A DNA stretch of 64,000 nt from Spisula solida. Taxonomy: Eukaryota > Mollusca > Bivalvia > Venerida > Mactridae. The stretch lies in contig OX365957.1 in NCBI GenBank assembly GCA_947247005.1, forward strand, positions 9,582,817 through 9,646,816, in the 5' to 3' direction. A model generated the notes under the pieces. The model made no database searches. It saw only the letters and a program-made list of their open reading frames with translations, and was not told where the DNA came from. Shown here piece after piece: positions 1 through 10,934 of this stretch (its first letter is position 1; every line of letters begins with the position of its first letter). Made by a program: the position numbers and the translations under genes.

Positions 1-1512
1 CAGCCATCCCAGGCCCTATTGGATACCCATCACAACAGTGAACAGCCGATCCCAGGCCCCATTTGGTACCCACTACCTCTGAGTACAGTCATCCCAGGCC
101 TATTGGGTATCCACCACCTCTGAGTAGTCATCCAAGGCCCCATTGAGTACCCACCCTCATGGTTATCACAGGCCCTATTGAGTATGCACCATTACAGATT
201 TCAGCCATCCCAGTCCCTATTGAGTACCCACCATCTCTGAGCAGTCATCCAAGGCCGTATTGAGTACTCTCCCTCACAGATTTCAGCCATCCCAGGCCCT
301 AGTGTGTACCCAGCACCTCTGAATACAGTCATCCAAGGCCCTATTGAGTACTCTCCCTCACAGATTTCAGCCATCCAATGCCCTATTGAGTACCCATCAT
401 CACATATTTCAGCCATCCCAAGCCCTATTGAGTACCCACCACCTCTGAGTACAGCCATCCAAGCTCTATTGAGTACCTGTCATCACATAATTCAGCCATC
501 CCAAGCCCATTGAGTACCCATCCTCACATAATTCAGCCATCCCAGGCCCTATTGGGTACCAACCATCACAGATTAAGCCATCAAAGGCCCTATTGAGTAC
601 CCACCCTCACAGATTTCAGTCATCCCAAGCCATCATCACAGATTTCGGCCATCCCAAGCTCTATTAGGTACCCATCATCACAGATTCCGGCCATCCCAAG
701 CCCTATGTGTACCCACCATCACAAATTTCAGCCATCCCAAGCTCTATTGGGTACCCATCATCACAGATTTCAGCCATCCCAAGCTCTATTGGGTACCCAT
801 GATCATCACAGATTTCGGCCATCCCAAGCCCTATGTGTACCCACCGTCAGATATTACACCCAACCCAAGCCCTATGTGTACCCACCATCAGATATTTCAG
901 CCATCCCAAGCCCATTGAGTACCCATCCTCACAGATTTCAGCCATCCCATGCCATATTGTGTACCCACCATCACATATTTCATCCAACCCAAGCCCTATT
1001 TTGTACCCACCATCACAGATTAAGCCATCACATGCCCTATTGAGTACCCACCCTTACATATTTCAGCCATCCCAAGCTCTAATGGCTACCCACCATCACA
1101 GATCTCAGCCATCCCAAGCCCTATTGAATACCCATCATCACATATTTAAGCTATCACAAGCCCATTGAAAACCCATCCTCACAGGTTTCACCCATCCCAT
1201 GCCCTATTGGGTACCCGCCATCATATATTAAGCCATCTCAGGCCCTATTGAGTACCCACCCTCACAGATTTCAGCCATCCCAAGCTCTATTGGGTACCCA
1301 CTATCACAGATTTCAGCCATCCTAAGCTCTATTGGGTACCCACTATCACAGATTCCAGTCATCCCAAGCCCTATTGGGTACCCACCATCACAGATTTCAG
1401 CCATCCCAAGCCCTATTGTGTGCTCACCATCACAGATTGAGCCATCCCAGGCCCTATTGAGTTCCCACCCTCACATATTTCAGCCATCCCAAGCCCTATT
1501 GAGTACCCACCT
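1..1512. repeat. 42-bp minisatellite array
   Basis: Tandem repeat with a 42-bp basic unit. Each unit holds GCCATCCCAAGC, CTATTGGGTACCCA and ATCACAGATTTCA, with many substitutions and some longer units in the first 500 bases. The array already runs at position 1, so its true left end is outside the window. Because 42 is a multiple of three, long frames stay open on both strands with a 14-residue period (QPSQALLGTHHHRF-like). They lack any other coding sign and are read as repeat translation. Degenerate units continue to about 1772. Confidence 0.93.
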
Positions 1513-2350
1513 AACTTATTAAAGCAATAACATACCATACGGAGTACTCCCCTCACACCGAGTGCAGCAGTCCTTGGCCTTATTCGAGTAATGACAAACA
1601 CCAATTATGGCCATTTAAAAGTTTAAGGGGTACAAAGGCAACCACTGAATTCAGCCATACCAAACCCTATGTAGTAAACATACTTACCAATACAAATTCA
1701 GCCATATCAGGCCATAAGGGATATCTAATCATCACATAGTTCAGCCATCTTAGGCCCAAGAGGTGACTCACCATGTCCAAACGTTTTGTTGAAATTCCCA
1801 CAGTAGGAGATGCTTGGTATATTAAATGGCCTGCCATCTTTAAATGGTTGCAGCAAGTCTGCTTTTTGCTGTGTCTAAATTCCCCAATTCCAGAATCTAA
1901 AATCCAGCCAAAGTCTATTTCCCGGGATCGGGAATCGAAGGGCCTGTCAAAATCCCGTCCGTTTGGGAATTGTTTTCTGTCTAAAGTCCACTGTATGCCC
2001 GCAAAATATTGATAGGCGCATTATTATATATAATAACTGTCTAATACGTAATAATGTTGTCAAACCATTAACAATAATACTGTCAAATATAGAGATTCAA
2101 CGATCAAGGAAAAAGGAAGATAGGTCTACATTACTTAAATAATTTTTTTATGCACTTTGGAATTTGATTATTTATTAAACACACCAACATACTGATGATC
2201 ATACGAACGTGTACAGAAGATGAAATGCTATAGTGTATGGAAAATTGCATTACACCGTGTATATGTAAATATATGAGCCAGTCCCCAGGAAAACCTGCTA
2301 TTTTGACAAAAGATTTGATTTTGAGATTTTTTATTATTTGAAAGAGTTTT
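1513..2350. other. Decayed repeat tail and unassigned DNA
   Basis: To about 1772 there are scattered decayed copies of the neighbouring minisatellite (TTCAGCCAT motifs). A 79-codon frame at 1773-2012 (+) starts immediately afterwards. It resembles no family I know and has no coding context, so I do not call it a gene. The rest is AT-rich and shows nothing I can name. Confidence 0.5.
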
Positions 2351-2554
2351 CTTAAGGGGGACCACTCCTGACGATTTTGTGTCGTCTGTGCATCATTTCG
2401 CGCAGCTGGTTTACGGATGTTGCGACGATTCTGAGAACGATTTTTACGCTGTCTGACTGTGTGTTTTGCTTTAAATATATCTTAAATTGAATTGTTCAAG
2501 CGAGGTTCGTCAATTGCAAGGGAAATAACCGCTGTGGGAGTTTGATTCGATATT

Positions 2555-3804
2555 TTTTAGCTCACCTGTCACAAAGTGACAGGGTGAGCTTTTGTGATCA
2601 CTCTTCGTCCGTCGTCCGTCCGTCGTCCATCCGTCGTCCGTCCACAATTTGTTTGTGTAGACACTAGAGGTCACAATTTTGGCCTAATCTTTATGAAACT
2701 TGGTCACAATGATCACCTCAACAAAATCTAGGTCAAGTTCGATATTGGGTCATTCGGGGTCAAAAACTAGGTCACAAGGTCAAATCATAGAAAAATCTTG
2801 TGTAGTCACTAGAGGTCACAATTTTGACCTAATCTTTATGAAACTTGGTCACAATTATCATCTCAACAAATTCTCGGTCAAGTTCGATATTGGGTCATCC
2901 AAGGTCAAAAACTAGGTCACAAGGTCAAATCATAGAAAAACCTTGTGTAGTCTGTAGAGGTCACAATTTTGACTTAATCTTTATGAAACTAGGTCACAAT
3001 GATCATGTCAACAAAATCTAGGTCAAGTTTAATATTGGGTCATCTGGGGTCAAAAACTAGGTCACAAGGTCAAATCATAGAAAAACCTTGTGTAGTCACT
3101 AGAGGTCACAATTTTGGCCTAATCTTTATGAAAATTCGTCACAATTACTACCTCAACAAAATCTAGGTCAAGTTTGATATTGGGTCAACCGGGGTCAAAA
3201 ACTAAGTCACAATGTCAAATCATAGAAAAACCTTGTGTAGTCACTAGAGGTCACAATTTTGGCCTAATCTTTATGAAAGTTGGTCACAATAATCATCTAA
3301 GCAGAATCTAGGTCAAGTTCGATATTGGGTCATCCGGGGTCAAAAACTAGGTCACAAGGTCAAATCATAGAAAAACCTTGTGTAGTCACTAGAGATCACA
3401 ATTTTCGACTTATCTGTATGAAACTTGGTCACAATGATCATCACAACAACATCTAGGTCAAGTTAATTTTGGGTCATCCGGGGTCAAAAACTAGGTCACA
3501 AGGTCAAATCATAGAAAAACCTTGTGTAGTCATTAGAGGTCACAATTTTGGCCTAATCTTTATAAAACTTGGTCACAATGATCATCTCAATAAAATCCAG
3601 GTCAAGTTCGATATTGGGTCATCCGGGGTCAAAAACTAGGTCACAAGTTCAAATCACTTCAATATGTCATTGGGTCTAAATGTGATGTAAATTATAAAGC
3701 ATAGGACAATATGAAAACCTTGTACATGCAATAGGGGCTACCATAAGGGGTTCATGAACAACTAGGACAGGTGAGCGACCTATGGCCCTTTGGGCCCTCT
3801 TGTT
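2555..3804 (+). mobile_element. Family A hairpin-ended element, copy 1 (HINE/pearl-like)
   Basis: Starts with a T-run and a stem-loop (AGCTCACCTGTCAC, AAA, GTGACAGGGTGAGCT). A GTCC-rich tract (2605-2640) and about seven tandem 145-bp units follow. It ends GACAGGTGAGCGACC, the hairpin GGGCCCTTTGGGCCC and TCTTGT. GACAGGTGAGC is the reverse complement of the 5' end. The right arm of the inverted duplication (near 46430-46440) keeps the uninterrupted site, which shows directly that this block was inserted into a T-run. No coding capacity. The layout matches what is known of non-autonomous Helentron elements and bivalve pearl elements; the assignment is inferred. Confidence 0.85.
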
Positions 3805-4879
3805 TATATTTACGACACCGGACCGCTTTATGACACGTAAACATTTTCACGAAATTGAAACTAATAACTGTGATAAAAAGCTGTTTTAAATCAACTGTGT
3901 GCGCGAATAGACTCAGTAATATTGTCGTAGTACATGTGAGCAACTAATACATGACCAGGTCCGATCGTTTAATGTACATCATGGCAGATGACACGAAACT
4001 CGGGTCGTCAGGGACGACTCTCACAGATCTGACCTTCAAGTCATGAAGATGTGTCAACATTTTTCAAATTCGACAATTCAGATCGTCATTGATCGTGAGT
4101 ATAAAGTCAATTTGGTTACGTGTGTGTTTCCTAATACTGCCTTACAACATGTTCTATCCTTACTGGTAGGCCACATGCTTCATCTAGATAATAGGACTCT
4201 GTGTACACTAGTCCAGTGTAGCCACAAATGACCTGGTTGGTGTACCCAATGTTTAGGCTTAGTGTACATGCTGGGTGCAGATCGATTATCATCATCAGTC
4301 CTGGACAAAGGGTGACAGGCTACCGTCCACTTTTGTACGATGACTCGCTGGCCAACATCAGGAGCCCTTTGCCTTACCAAACTGCCACCGAGCGCTGGAT
4401 AGTGGTATGCTAGAAAACAGCTTGCTTCAGAAAAGCATGACATAGCAAAAAAAATAATATGCTACTGGTGAGCGCTCTCAGATACTGTAGCAGACCGTTG
4501 CACAGCAAAGTGCTACCGAAGCGGTCTGTTGCATAAGAAGGCACTTGGTAGCGCTCGCCTAGCAAAGTGCTGAGAAACAGTATGCTATTGACAAACACTA
4601 GTTGCTGGCTGGTTGCATGTAGTTGCAAAGACACAGTAAAGCGCTCGATTGCGGTATTTGGTAGCGCTTTGGTTAGGCAACAGGCTCCAAATGGTCACCA
4701 ACAAATGTCTAAGCCACATTTTGATTATATCAGTCAGACTCTAAGCCACAATGGCTGGCCCCTGGCCTGATTAGCCAAAATGTATGCTGGCCGATCCATC
4801 AGTCTGCGATTGAAACAAGACTCAATGTATGATATTTTTTCATAATAACATAAATTTATGGAATAAAATATATAGCGCC

Positions 4880-5095
4880 TATACATGCACAACTATCTCC
4901 TATATAAGTATAACCAGTTCTTCTCAAGTTGGGTAGAAAACAAGGAAAAGTGTTCCTAAAATTTTTAGTGGCCCACCTGGTATTCAAACCTTGGACCTCC
5001 ACATCATTATTCAGTACTTGGTAGTGTCTAGAGCTTAATAACTTACTAAGTTTGCTTGACTTCCATAGGTCACGCATTCAGAATATATTCAAATT
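4880..5095 (-). mobile_element. Possible tRNA-derived SINE (left arm copy)
   Basis: On the minus strand there is a tRNA-like pair of internal promoter blocks: TTAGTAAGTTATTAAGC, resembling a pol III A box, and about 60 bases later GGTTTGAATACC, resembling a B box. CAGGTGGGCCAC follows. The same block occurs in the right arm at about 45175-45400 (+). No A-rich tail or target duplication was identified, so this is tentative. Confidence 0.3.
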
Positions 5096-5146
5096 ATTAT
5101 TATAAATTACCTATAAAAGTATAATACCAAAATGTCTACAGATCTA

Positions 5147-5355
5147 CAGGGGTTCCATTTGACTCAGGATTAGGGGTTTTGACCCTTGAAATTTCCAAAA
5201 CACCACATTTTGACCCTGAAGATTTTGGTTTTAAGGGTCCTTAAGCTTTTCTCTTAAAATCATGGTTATTTTGTCTATGAAATATGGTAAAATTTAGTCA
5301 AACGTATCAAAATCATTTAATGACCCTTCAGATTCAGAAGCTAGTGGAACCCCTG
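5147..5355. mobile_element. 209-bp MITE with CAGGGGTTCCA ends and 6-bp TSD
   Basis: Inverted ends CAGGGGTTCCA/TGGAACCCCTG, flanked directly by GATCTA on both sides (5141-5146 and 5356-5361). Non-coding. The orthologous copy in the right arm (44037-44237) has the same flanks, so it predates the duplication. CAGGG ends suggest a hAT-type DNA transposon, but hAT duplications are usually 8 bp, so the class is uncertain. Confidence 0.75.
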
Positions 5356-5412
5356 GATCTATATAGTGATTTTTTTATTTCATTGTTAGAACTTTGTATC
5401 AGTATAGAATTA

Positions 5413-5893
5413 TAAAAAGATGTGACCTATTGTAACTATTGTCTGAGATTTATTTGGATTTCTAATTTCAGATTATGCTGGACCAGTGTAAAAGCAGACA
5501 TTAAACAATAAAAACACAGTCTGAAACTGTACTATTAGTAAATGCCAAGGCATGGTTGCTTTCAGTCTGGCTATAGTACCTGCAAACAGGGTAATAATTT
5601 TTAAACTTTGCTGTATATAATATGTAAATCTTATTTATGATCCGGTTTAACATGTTTAACAATTTTTCGTTATATGCGGCGGCTCTCTTAAAAAGTCTGG
5701 TTTCCTGGATGGTATTCTTACTTGTTCTAAATTACCCTTCCACAAGGATCCAACAACTTCTCCACATGTGGAGGAAAAATCAAATTTACCTACATGGACT
5801 AACAATAGAATCTGGATGATCGCTGGATTACAATCCCACTAACCAAGATTTAACCTCAGCTACATTTTTACATCATTTATAAAAAGTAAAGAG
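5413..5893. other. Unassigned AT-rich DNA
   Basis: AT-rich single-copy-looking sequence. One possible splice acceptor (TTTCTAATTTCAG near 5472) is followed by only short frames. A 60-codon frame at 5637-5819 (+) has no recognisable domain. No gene is supported. Confidence 0.4.
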
Positions 5894-6884
5894 CATACAT
5901 GCCATATCTCCCGGATCGTGCGTGAGTCTACCGGATTTGAGCCTCAACTCACGCACTCCCGCATTTTGATAAAATCTCCCGGATTAGACAAAAATCCGCG
6001 TAAGAATCTCAGAATTATTAAAGTTTCACTTTCCTCGTAATTTCCGGTGATAAACTTACAATTAATCAACAAGTCATTACATAACAAACCTTTATAACAC
6101 CCCAGGAGAGTGGTCACTCCAATAAACAATCGATAATTGTCCCGATAAGAGTATGCTAAGGTGTCATAAACTGATAAACATCTTCCCAAGCAGCCGAAAA
6201 TATGTTTGTTTACTGGTTAGGTTTAAAGCCCACACATGACCGTACATTACAGAAATAAACTCGTAGCAGTTACTTCCCTTTGCAGTTACAGTATCAAAGG
6301 AAAAGGCCTCAAAAAGTTTTAGTTTGTAATTTGGAATTTGCATGATATTCAGTCCACATCAATTTCAGATACATTTTTTAAGCTTTATAAATTAACTGAA
6401 TTGATTTTATTTCTGTATTATCAATGCATTTTTGAGTTTGAATTAATATGTTAGCACCATTTTGAACATATGAGTTCTTTTCTATGTTTTTTTATCAGGT
6501 AATCTTCTGCTTGACATGTCTTCTTTTCAGATGTATGATATATGAACTGGTATAGCATAAATGTAACAATAACTAATACATGTCCAGTCAGCATTTGGTT
6601 TGGTTACTTACAATTCTTTTAACTATGAGTCATAAGACTTGAACATACTGGACATTTGTTGTTTGCATCATGAATATCATCCCAAACACTAGATTAAATT
6701 ACTTCACGAAGCATGTATGCAAGCATGGTATTGTCATACAAGTAAAATAAGTGCAAACTGCATATAAACTTCATTAATTTTAGTGGATAGTTCGAGAAAA
6801 AAAAATCTCCTGCATTTTATTGAAATCTCCTGCATTTCCATCACCAATCTCCTGCAAATGGTTCAGCAAAGTATGGCATGTATG
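5894..6884. mobile_element. 991-bp TIR element with CATACATGCCATA ends and 6-bp TSD
   Basis: Begins CATACATGCCATATCTCC and ends with the inverted GTATGGCATGTATG. AAAGAG lies directly outside both ends (5888-5893 and 6885-6890). Inside, phrases such as ATCTCCCGGAT and ATCTCCTGCA recur near both ends, so the similarity extends past the 13-bp termini. The one longer frame (5944-6189, minus) shows no transposase motif, so this is probably a non-autonomous DNA transposon. Confidence 0.75.
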
Positions 6885-7618
6885 AAAGAGTGAAAATGCC
6901 TCTGACATCATGTATAGCTTATATGGAATGACAATTGTGTAAGAAGAAGTTTTTCCATTGTAACAATATCACTTTTAGTAGTAGTAACCACCTGAAGTTG
7001 CACAATTATTATCATGTTTGTGTTATATTTGAAACTTGTTTATAATATGCAAAGTTTTTAAATCTTGATACCAATATTAAATTATATTGCTATAGTATAG
7101 TTAGTGCACTTGACTTATTTGCACTTAATAAATCTCACTGAATATTGCACATTTTGTTGCATACACAAAGTGTTTTATTTATTTACAATGTCCCTTTTGT
7201 ATCAAATGTTTTAATAATAAAATTTAATTTTGTTTGTTTTCAGTGTCCTAGACTATTGTTCATGTACTTCCTGCTGTCTGAAGACACCCAGTGACCAAGA
7301 TGTGATGCATTACTAAAAAGATAATGAAGACACTCATATAAGACATTCAAAAGTGTTCTGTGTTAAACAAGGCCAATGAATCAGTATACCAAGTGCAAAT
7401 TAGTGCATACATATTATACAACATAATTACATTAATGCATGCTTTTAAAGTTTGATTGAAATAGACATTATTCGTGTTTACAGGATGTTTAAATTGTTTA
7501 TAGATATTTACCAATATTTTCTGACTTCAAATAGTATTGAAAATCATACATGCTCGAGTATTGATACATTAGTCAGAGTTTAGTGTTGACCTACATATTT
7601 AGGTAGAACTATGAAATA
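6885..7618. other. Unassigned AT-rich DNA
   Basis: AT-rich with no long frame. A good-looking splice acceptor (TTTGTTTTCAG near 7243) is followed by a 16-codon frame ending in TGA, which could be a tiny last exon or a non-coding RNA exon but cannot be supported alone. AATAAA motifs are too common here to be informative. Confidence 0.35.
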
Positions 7619-7624
7619 GTATAT

Positions 7625-7891
7625 CAGAGCTACAGATAAGGTTTTGGTCCATTGGGTATTTTACCCCCGAGTTTCAATTTTGATTGGGTTTTGACAAATT
7701 TTAATTGGGTATTTAATAAAACTCAAAGGGTAAATAAGCTTTTATGTACTATTTTTCATTATAACATCCTTTTCTATTTGGGTATTTCAAATTGTCTTTG
7801 CTTTTTCTTACTCCCTCCTCTCAAAATCTAATGGGTTTTTAAAAAAATTAATTGGGTAATTACCCCAATACGCAGCTTATCTGTAGCTCTG
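7625..7891. mobile_element. 267-bp MITE with CAGAGCTACAGATAAG ends and 6-bp TSD
   Basis: 16-bp perfect TIRs CAGAGCTACAGATAAG/CTTATCTGTAGCTCTG. GTATAT flanks both sides (7619-7624 and 7892-7897). The interior contains repeated TTGGGTATTT and TAATTGGGT phrases and no frame. The short CAG-starting TIR suggests a hAT-like MITE; the 6-bp duplication makes that tentative. Confidence 0.8.
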
Positions 7892-7897
7892 GTATAT

Positions 7898-8471
7898 ATT
7901 AATTGTTACTATGTTGCTTACAGTCAAACTTGTGTTAAAGACCACCTGTGAACAAAAATCAATATTATAAAACCTGTCTATAAAGACCACCTTTTTACAC
8001 AGTGTATAAACGAGTCAATTTTATGATGAGTACACATTGAATTATAGTCTTGCAATAAGTCATACAGTGATAGGAAATCACCGGATGTTTCAATCACAAT
8101 TAGTCATACAAGTTGAATTGTATAGTATCCCAATAAGTCATACATTGATTTGGTTTATATGCTGTGTTTAATGTCTCATCAGATCACTTTTCATTGATAT
8201 TTGGCCTGTTTTGAGAAGATACCCATCAGCAGGAACTACATTTTACTATCTGTTTTAGTGTTACCATGGGTCATCTTTCTACACAAAACTGACTTTAATT
8301 CCAGTTGATAATTGCCAGAAATCATATACAGTATACTGATATAATTGAGTACACTATGTCAATAATGTCACTGCGGTCGAACTACTTTTTCATGTCAGCT
8401 ATGGGTGTTCTTACTCACATGATTGGTTGCATGTGCAGATCTGAAAGGTGTGGTACAAGGGATCAAAATGG
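7898..8471. other. Unassigned DNA with a small local duplication
   Basis: ATAAGTCATACA recurs at about 8060 and 8130. I see no gene. A 61-codon frame crossing into the next element (8305-8490, +) has no recognisable content. Confidence 0.4.
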
Positions 8472-8865
8472 TTTTATTATCCCCCGCTGAAGGCGAAGGG
8501 ATATAGTAATAGTAATTGTCTGTCCATCCCATATTTTTTCCATAGCATGACTCTAAAACTATTCGAGGTATTGACTTGAAACTTGATATATGAGGTGTGC
8601 AGTGACCAAGAACCATAACTCAATGTAGTCCAGTTCTGAAATGATCTCCTTTTGTATAATTTTTCCAGAGCATAACTTCATAAGTATTCAATTGATTGAC
8701 TTGAAAAACTTTAAATATAAGTAGATGGCATCTAGGAGAAGTTCAGTGACTAAGAAACATAACTCTAGCTGGTACCATTATTGAATTATTTCCCTTTAAC
8801 CAAAGAAGTTACAAGTCAAATAGTTTCCTGCGGCTGATAACTTAGTTGTTTTGATTAGGATGTGT
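8472..8865 (+). mobile_element. Family C hairpin-ended element, 5' part
   Basis: Opens with a T-run and a terminal stem-loop, TATCCCCCGC paired with GCGAAGGGATA. The body contains CTTGAAACTT and AGTGACCAAGAACCATAACT phrases. No TCTTGTT terminus is present before family A begins at 8866, so the 3' end was lost or displaced. No coding capacity. Confidence 0.6.
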
Positions 8866-10186
8866 TTTTAGCTCACCTGTCACAAAGTGACAGAGTAAAG
8901 TGACAGAGTGAGCTTTTGTGATCACTCTTCGTCCGTCGTCCGTCCGTCCACAATTACTTGTGTAGACACTAGAGGTCACAGTTTTAGCTTAATCATTATG
9001 AAACTTGGTCACAATGATCATCTCAACAAAATCTAGGTGAAGTTCGATATTGGGTCATTCGGGGTCAAAATCTAGGTCACTAGGTCAAATCATAGAAAAA
9101 CCGTGTGTAGTCACTAGAGGTCACAATTTTGGCCTAATCTTTATGAAACTTAGTCGAAATGATCATGTTAACAAAATCTAGGTCAAGTTCGATATTGGGT
9201 CATCCGGGGTCAAAAACTAGGTCACAAGGTCAAATAATAGAAAAACCTTGTGTAGCCACTACAGGTCACAATTTTGGCCTAATCTTTATGAAACTTGGTT
9301 ACAATGATCATCTCAACAAAATCTAGGTCAAGTTTGATATTGGGTCATCCGGGGTCAAAAACTAGGTCACAAGGTCAAATCATAGAAAAACCTTGTGTAG
9401 TCACTAGAGGTCACAATTTTGACCTAATCTCTGGAGTCAAAAACTAGGTCACCAGGTCAAATCATAGAAAAACCTTGTGTAGTCACTAGAGGTCACAATT
9501 TTAACTTAATCTTTATGAAACTTGGTCACTATGATCATGTCAACAAAATCTAGGTCAAGTTCAATATGGGGTCATCCAGGGTAAAAAACTAGGTCACAAG
9601 GTCAAATCATAGAAAAACCTTGTGTAGTCACTAGAGGTCACAATTTTGGCCTAATCTTTATGCAACTTGGTCACAATTATCTTGTCAACAAAATCTAGGT
9701 CAAGTTCGATATTGGATCATCCCGGGTCAAAAACTAGGTCACAAGGTCAAATAATAGAAAAACCTTGTGTAGTCACTAGAGGTCACAATTTTGGCCTAAT
9801 CTTTATGAAACTGGGTCACAATGATCATCATAACAAAATCTAGGTCAAGTATGATATTGGGTCATCCGGGGTCAAAAACTATTTCAAAAGGTCAAATCAT
9901 AGAAAAACCTTGTGTATTCACTAGAGGTCACATTTTCGGCGTTATCTTTATGAAAGTTGGTCACAATAATCATCTTAACTAAATCTAGGTCAAGTTTAAT
10001 ATTGGGTCATCCGGGGTCAAAAACTAGGTCACAAGGTCAAATCACTTTAATAAGTCATTGGGTCTAAATGTGATGTAAATTTTAAAGCATAAGACAAACC
10101 TTGTACATGCAATAGAGGCTACCATTAGGGGTGCATGAACGACTAGGACAGGGGAGCGACCTATGGCCCTTTGGGTCCTCTTGTTT
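8866..10186 (+). mobile_element. Family A hairpin-ended element, copy 2
   Basis: Full-length copy: T-run, 5' stem-loop (with an internal duplication of AAAGTGACAGAGT), GTCC tract, about eight to nine 145-bp units (one shortened near 9430), then 3' hairpin region and TCTTGTTT. The terminal hairpin carries one change (GGGTCC). A minus-strand frame over the 3' end (10082-10303) merely translates the hairpin region. Confidence 0.85.
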
Positions 10187-10874
10187 GCAGTTTGGATGCA
10201 ATTCGAATTTATTCCGGTGTAAGTTTAAATTTATGTTTATGTCAAAATAATTCCAATACATGTAATATCGGACAATACCGATCAATCTAACAACAAATGC
10301 CATGATGAGATATAAATCGTACTCAGTTTAAACAAACAAATATCCTCCCAATTATTTGGTTGTGTTAAATGTATGTGCCGAACAAATGAACAAATTCAAA
10401 ATAATTAGAAAAATATTCATCATGTATCAATACCATGCTTCTGTTAATCTAGCGATGTGTTCTCTACGGGATGTAGTCCATTGCCCACTATATTTATTAT
10501 TGACCAGGATGCTTGTGCAGCTGCAGACACCTGCTGTTTAGATTCGTGGTCTCGCGTTCACAGTGAAATTTCGGAATAGTTCTGCTTTCCTTGGTACTCC
10601 ATATGATAGCTGCCTCAAGGGCGGCTATCAATAAACTGTTGTAATGCGATAAAGACCGATGTTATCCGCATGGGATAATGGAATAGTCTGGTTCACTACA
10701 TTCTTACAATATGCTTCTTTTTTGGATATTTTTTTTGAAATCATAAACCATCGAGAACATGTCACATGCCCCTCCATGGTCATTTTACTTTTGGCAATCC
10801 AATATAACCTGCGGCTCAATTCCCCTTGATGTTATTTACTAACATTTTAACAGAATAAGGGACCCTAATTGACT
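10187..10874. other. Unassigned DNA
   Basis: Contains frames of 60-73 codons on both strands with no recognisable domain. No repeat structure or gene is supported. Confidence 0.35.
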
Positions 10875-10934
10875 TAAGTTTTTATGGACAAGGCTTCCAT
10901 GGGGCCTTAAGCGCTTATTGAACGCAGTCTTGTT
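10875..10934 (+). mobile_element. Family B 3' terminus (relic)
   Basis: Contains TTTATGGACAAGGCTTCC, a decayed inverted copy of the family B 5' end (GGGGCCTTAAGC), the hairpin arms GCGC and AACGC, and AGTCTTGTT. It matches the 3' ends at 24190-24250 and 43014-43066. Only the last 60 bases or so of an element remain. Confidence 0.6.

Larger units (their letters stand above)
2351..5412 (+). repeat. Left arm of large inverted duplication
   Basis: This segment recurs in reverse complement at 43981-46643. It starts TTAAGGGGGACCACTCCTGA and ends near CAGTATAG. Identity differs along its length and is about 97% by eye over 4856-5090. This arm holds a family A insertion (2555-3804) that the right arm lacks, while the right arm holds a TIR element (44263-45144) that this arm lacks. 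Outside the two boundaries the flanks no longer match. It may be an unrecognised transposon present twice, or a segmental inverted duplication. Small frames conserved between the arms, such as 4043-4231 (+), change about as fast as the DNA and are not taken as genes. Confidence 0.88.

Noticed and set aside
201..1168. Frames of 60-112 codons with HHH/PSQAL repeats on both strands
   Set aside because: They are translations of the 42-bp minisatellite; the period is a multiple of three, which alone keeps frames open.
7232..7310. Splice-acceptor-like TTTGTTTTCAG with a 16-codon frame ending TGA
   Set aside because: Too short to distinguish from chance; no upstream exon or product recognised.
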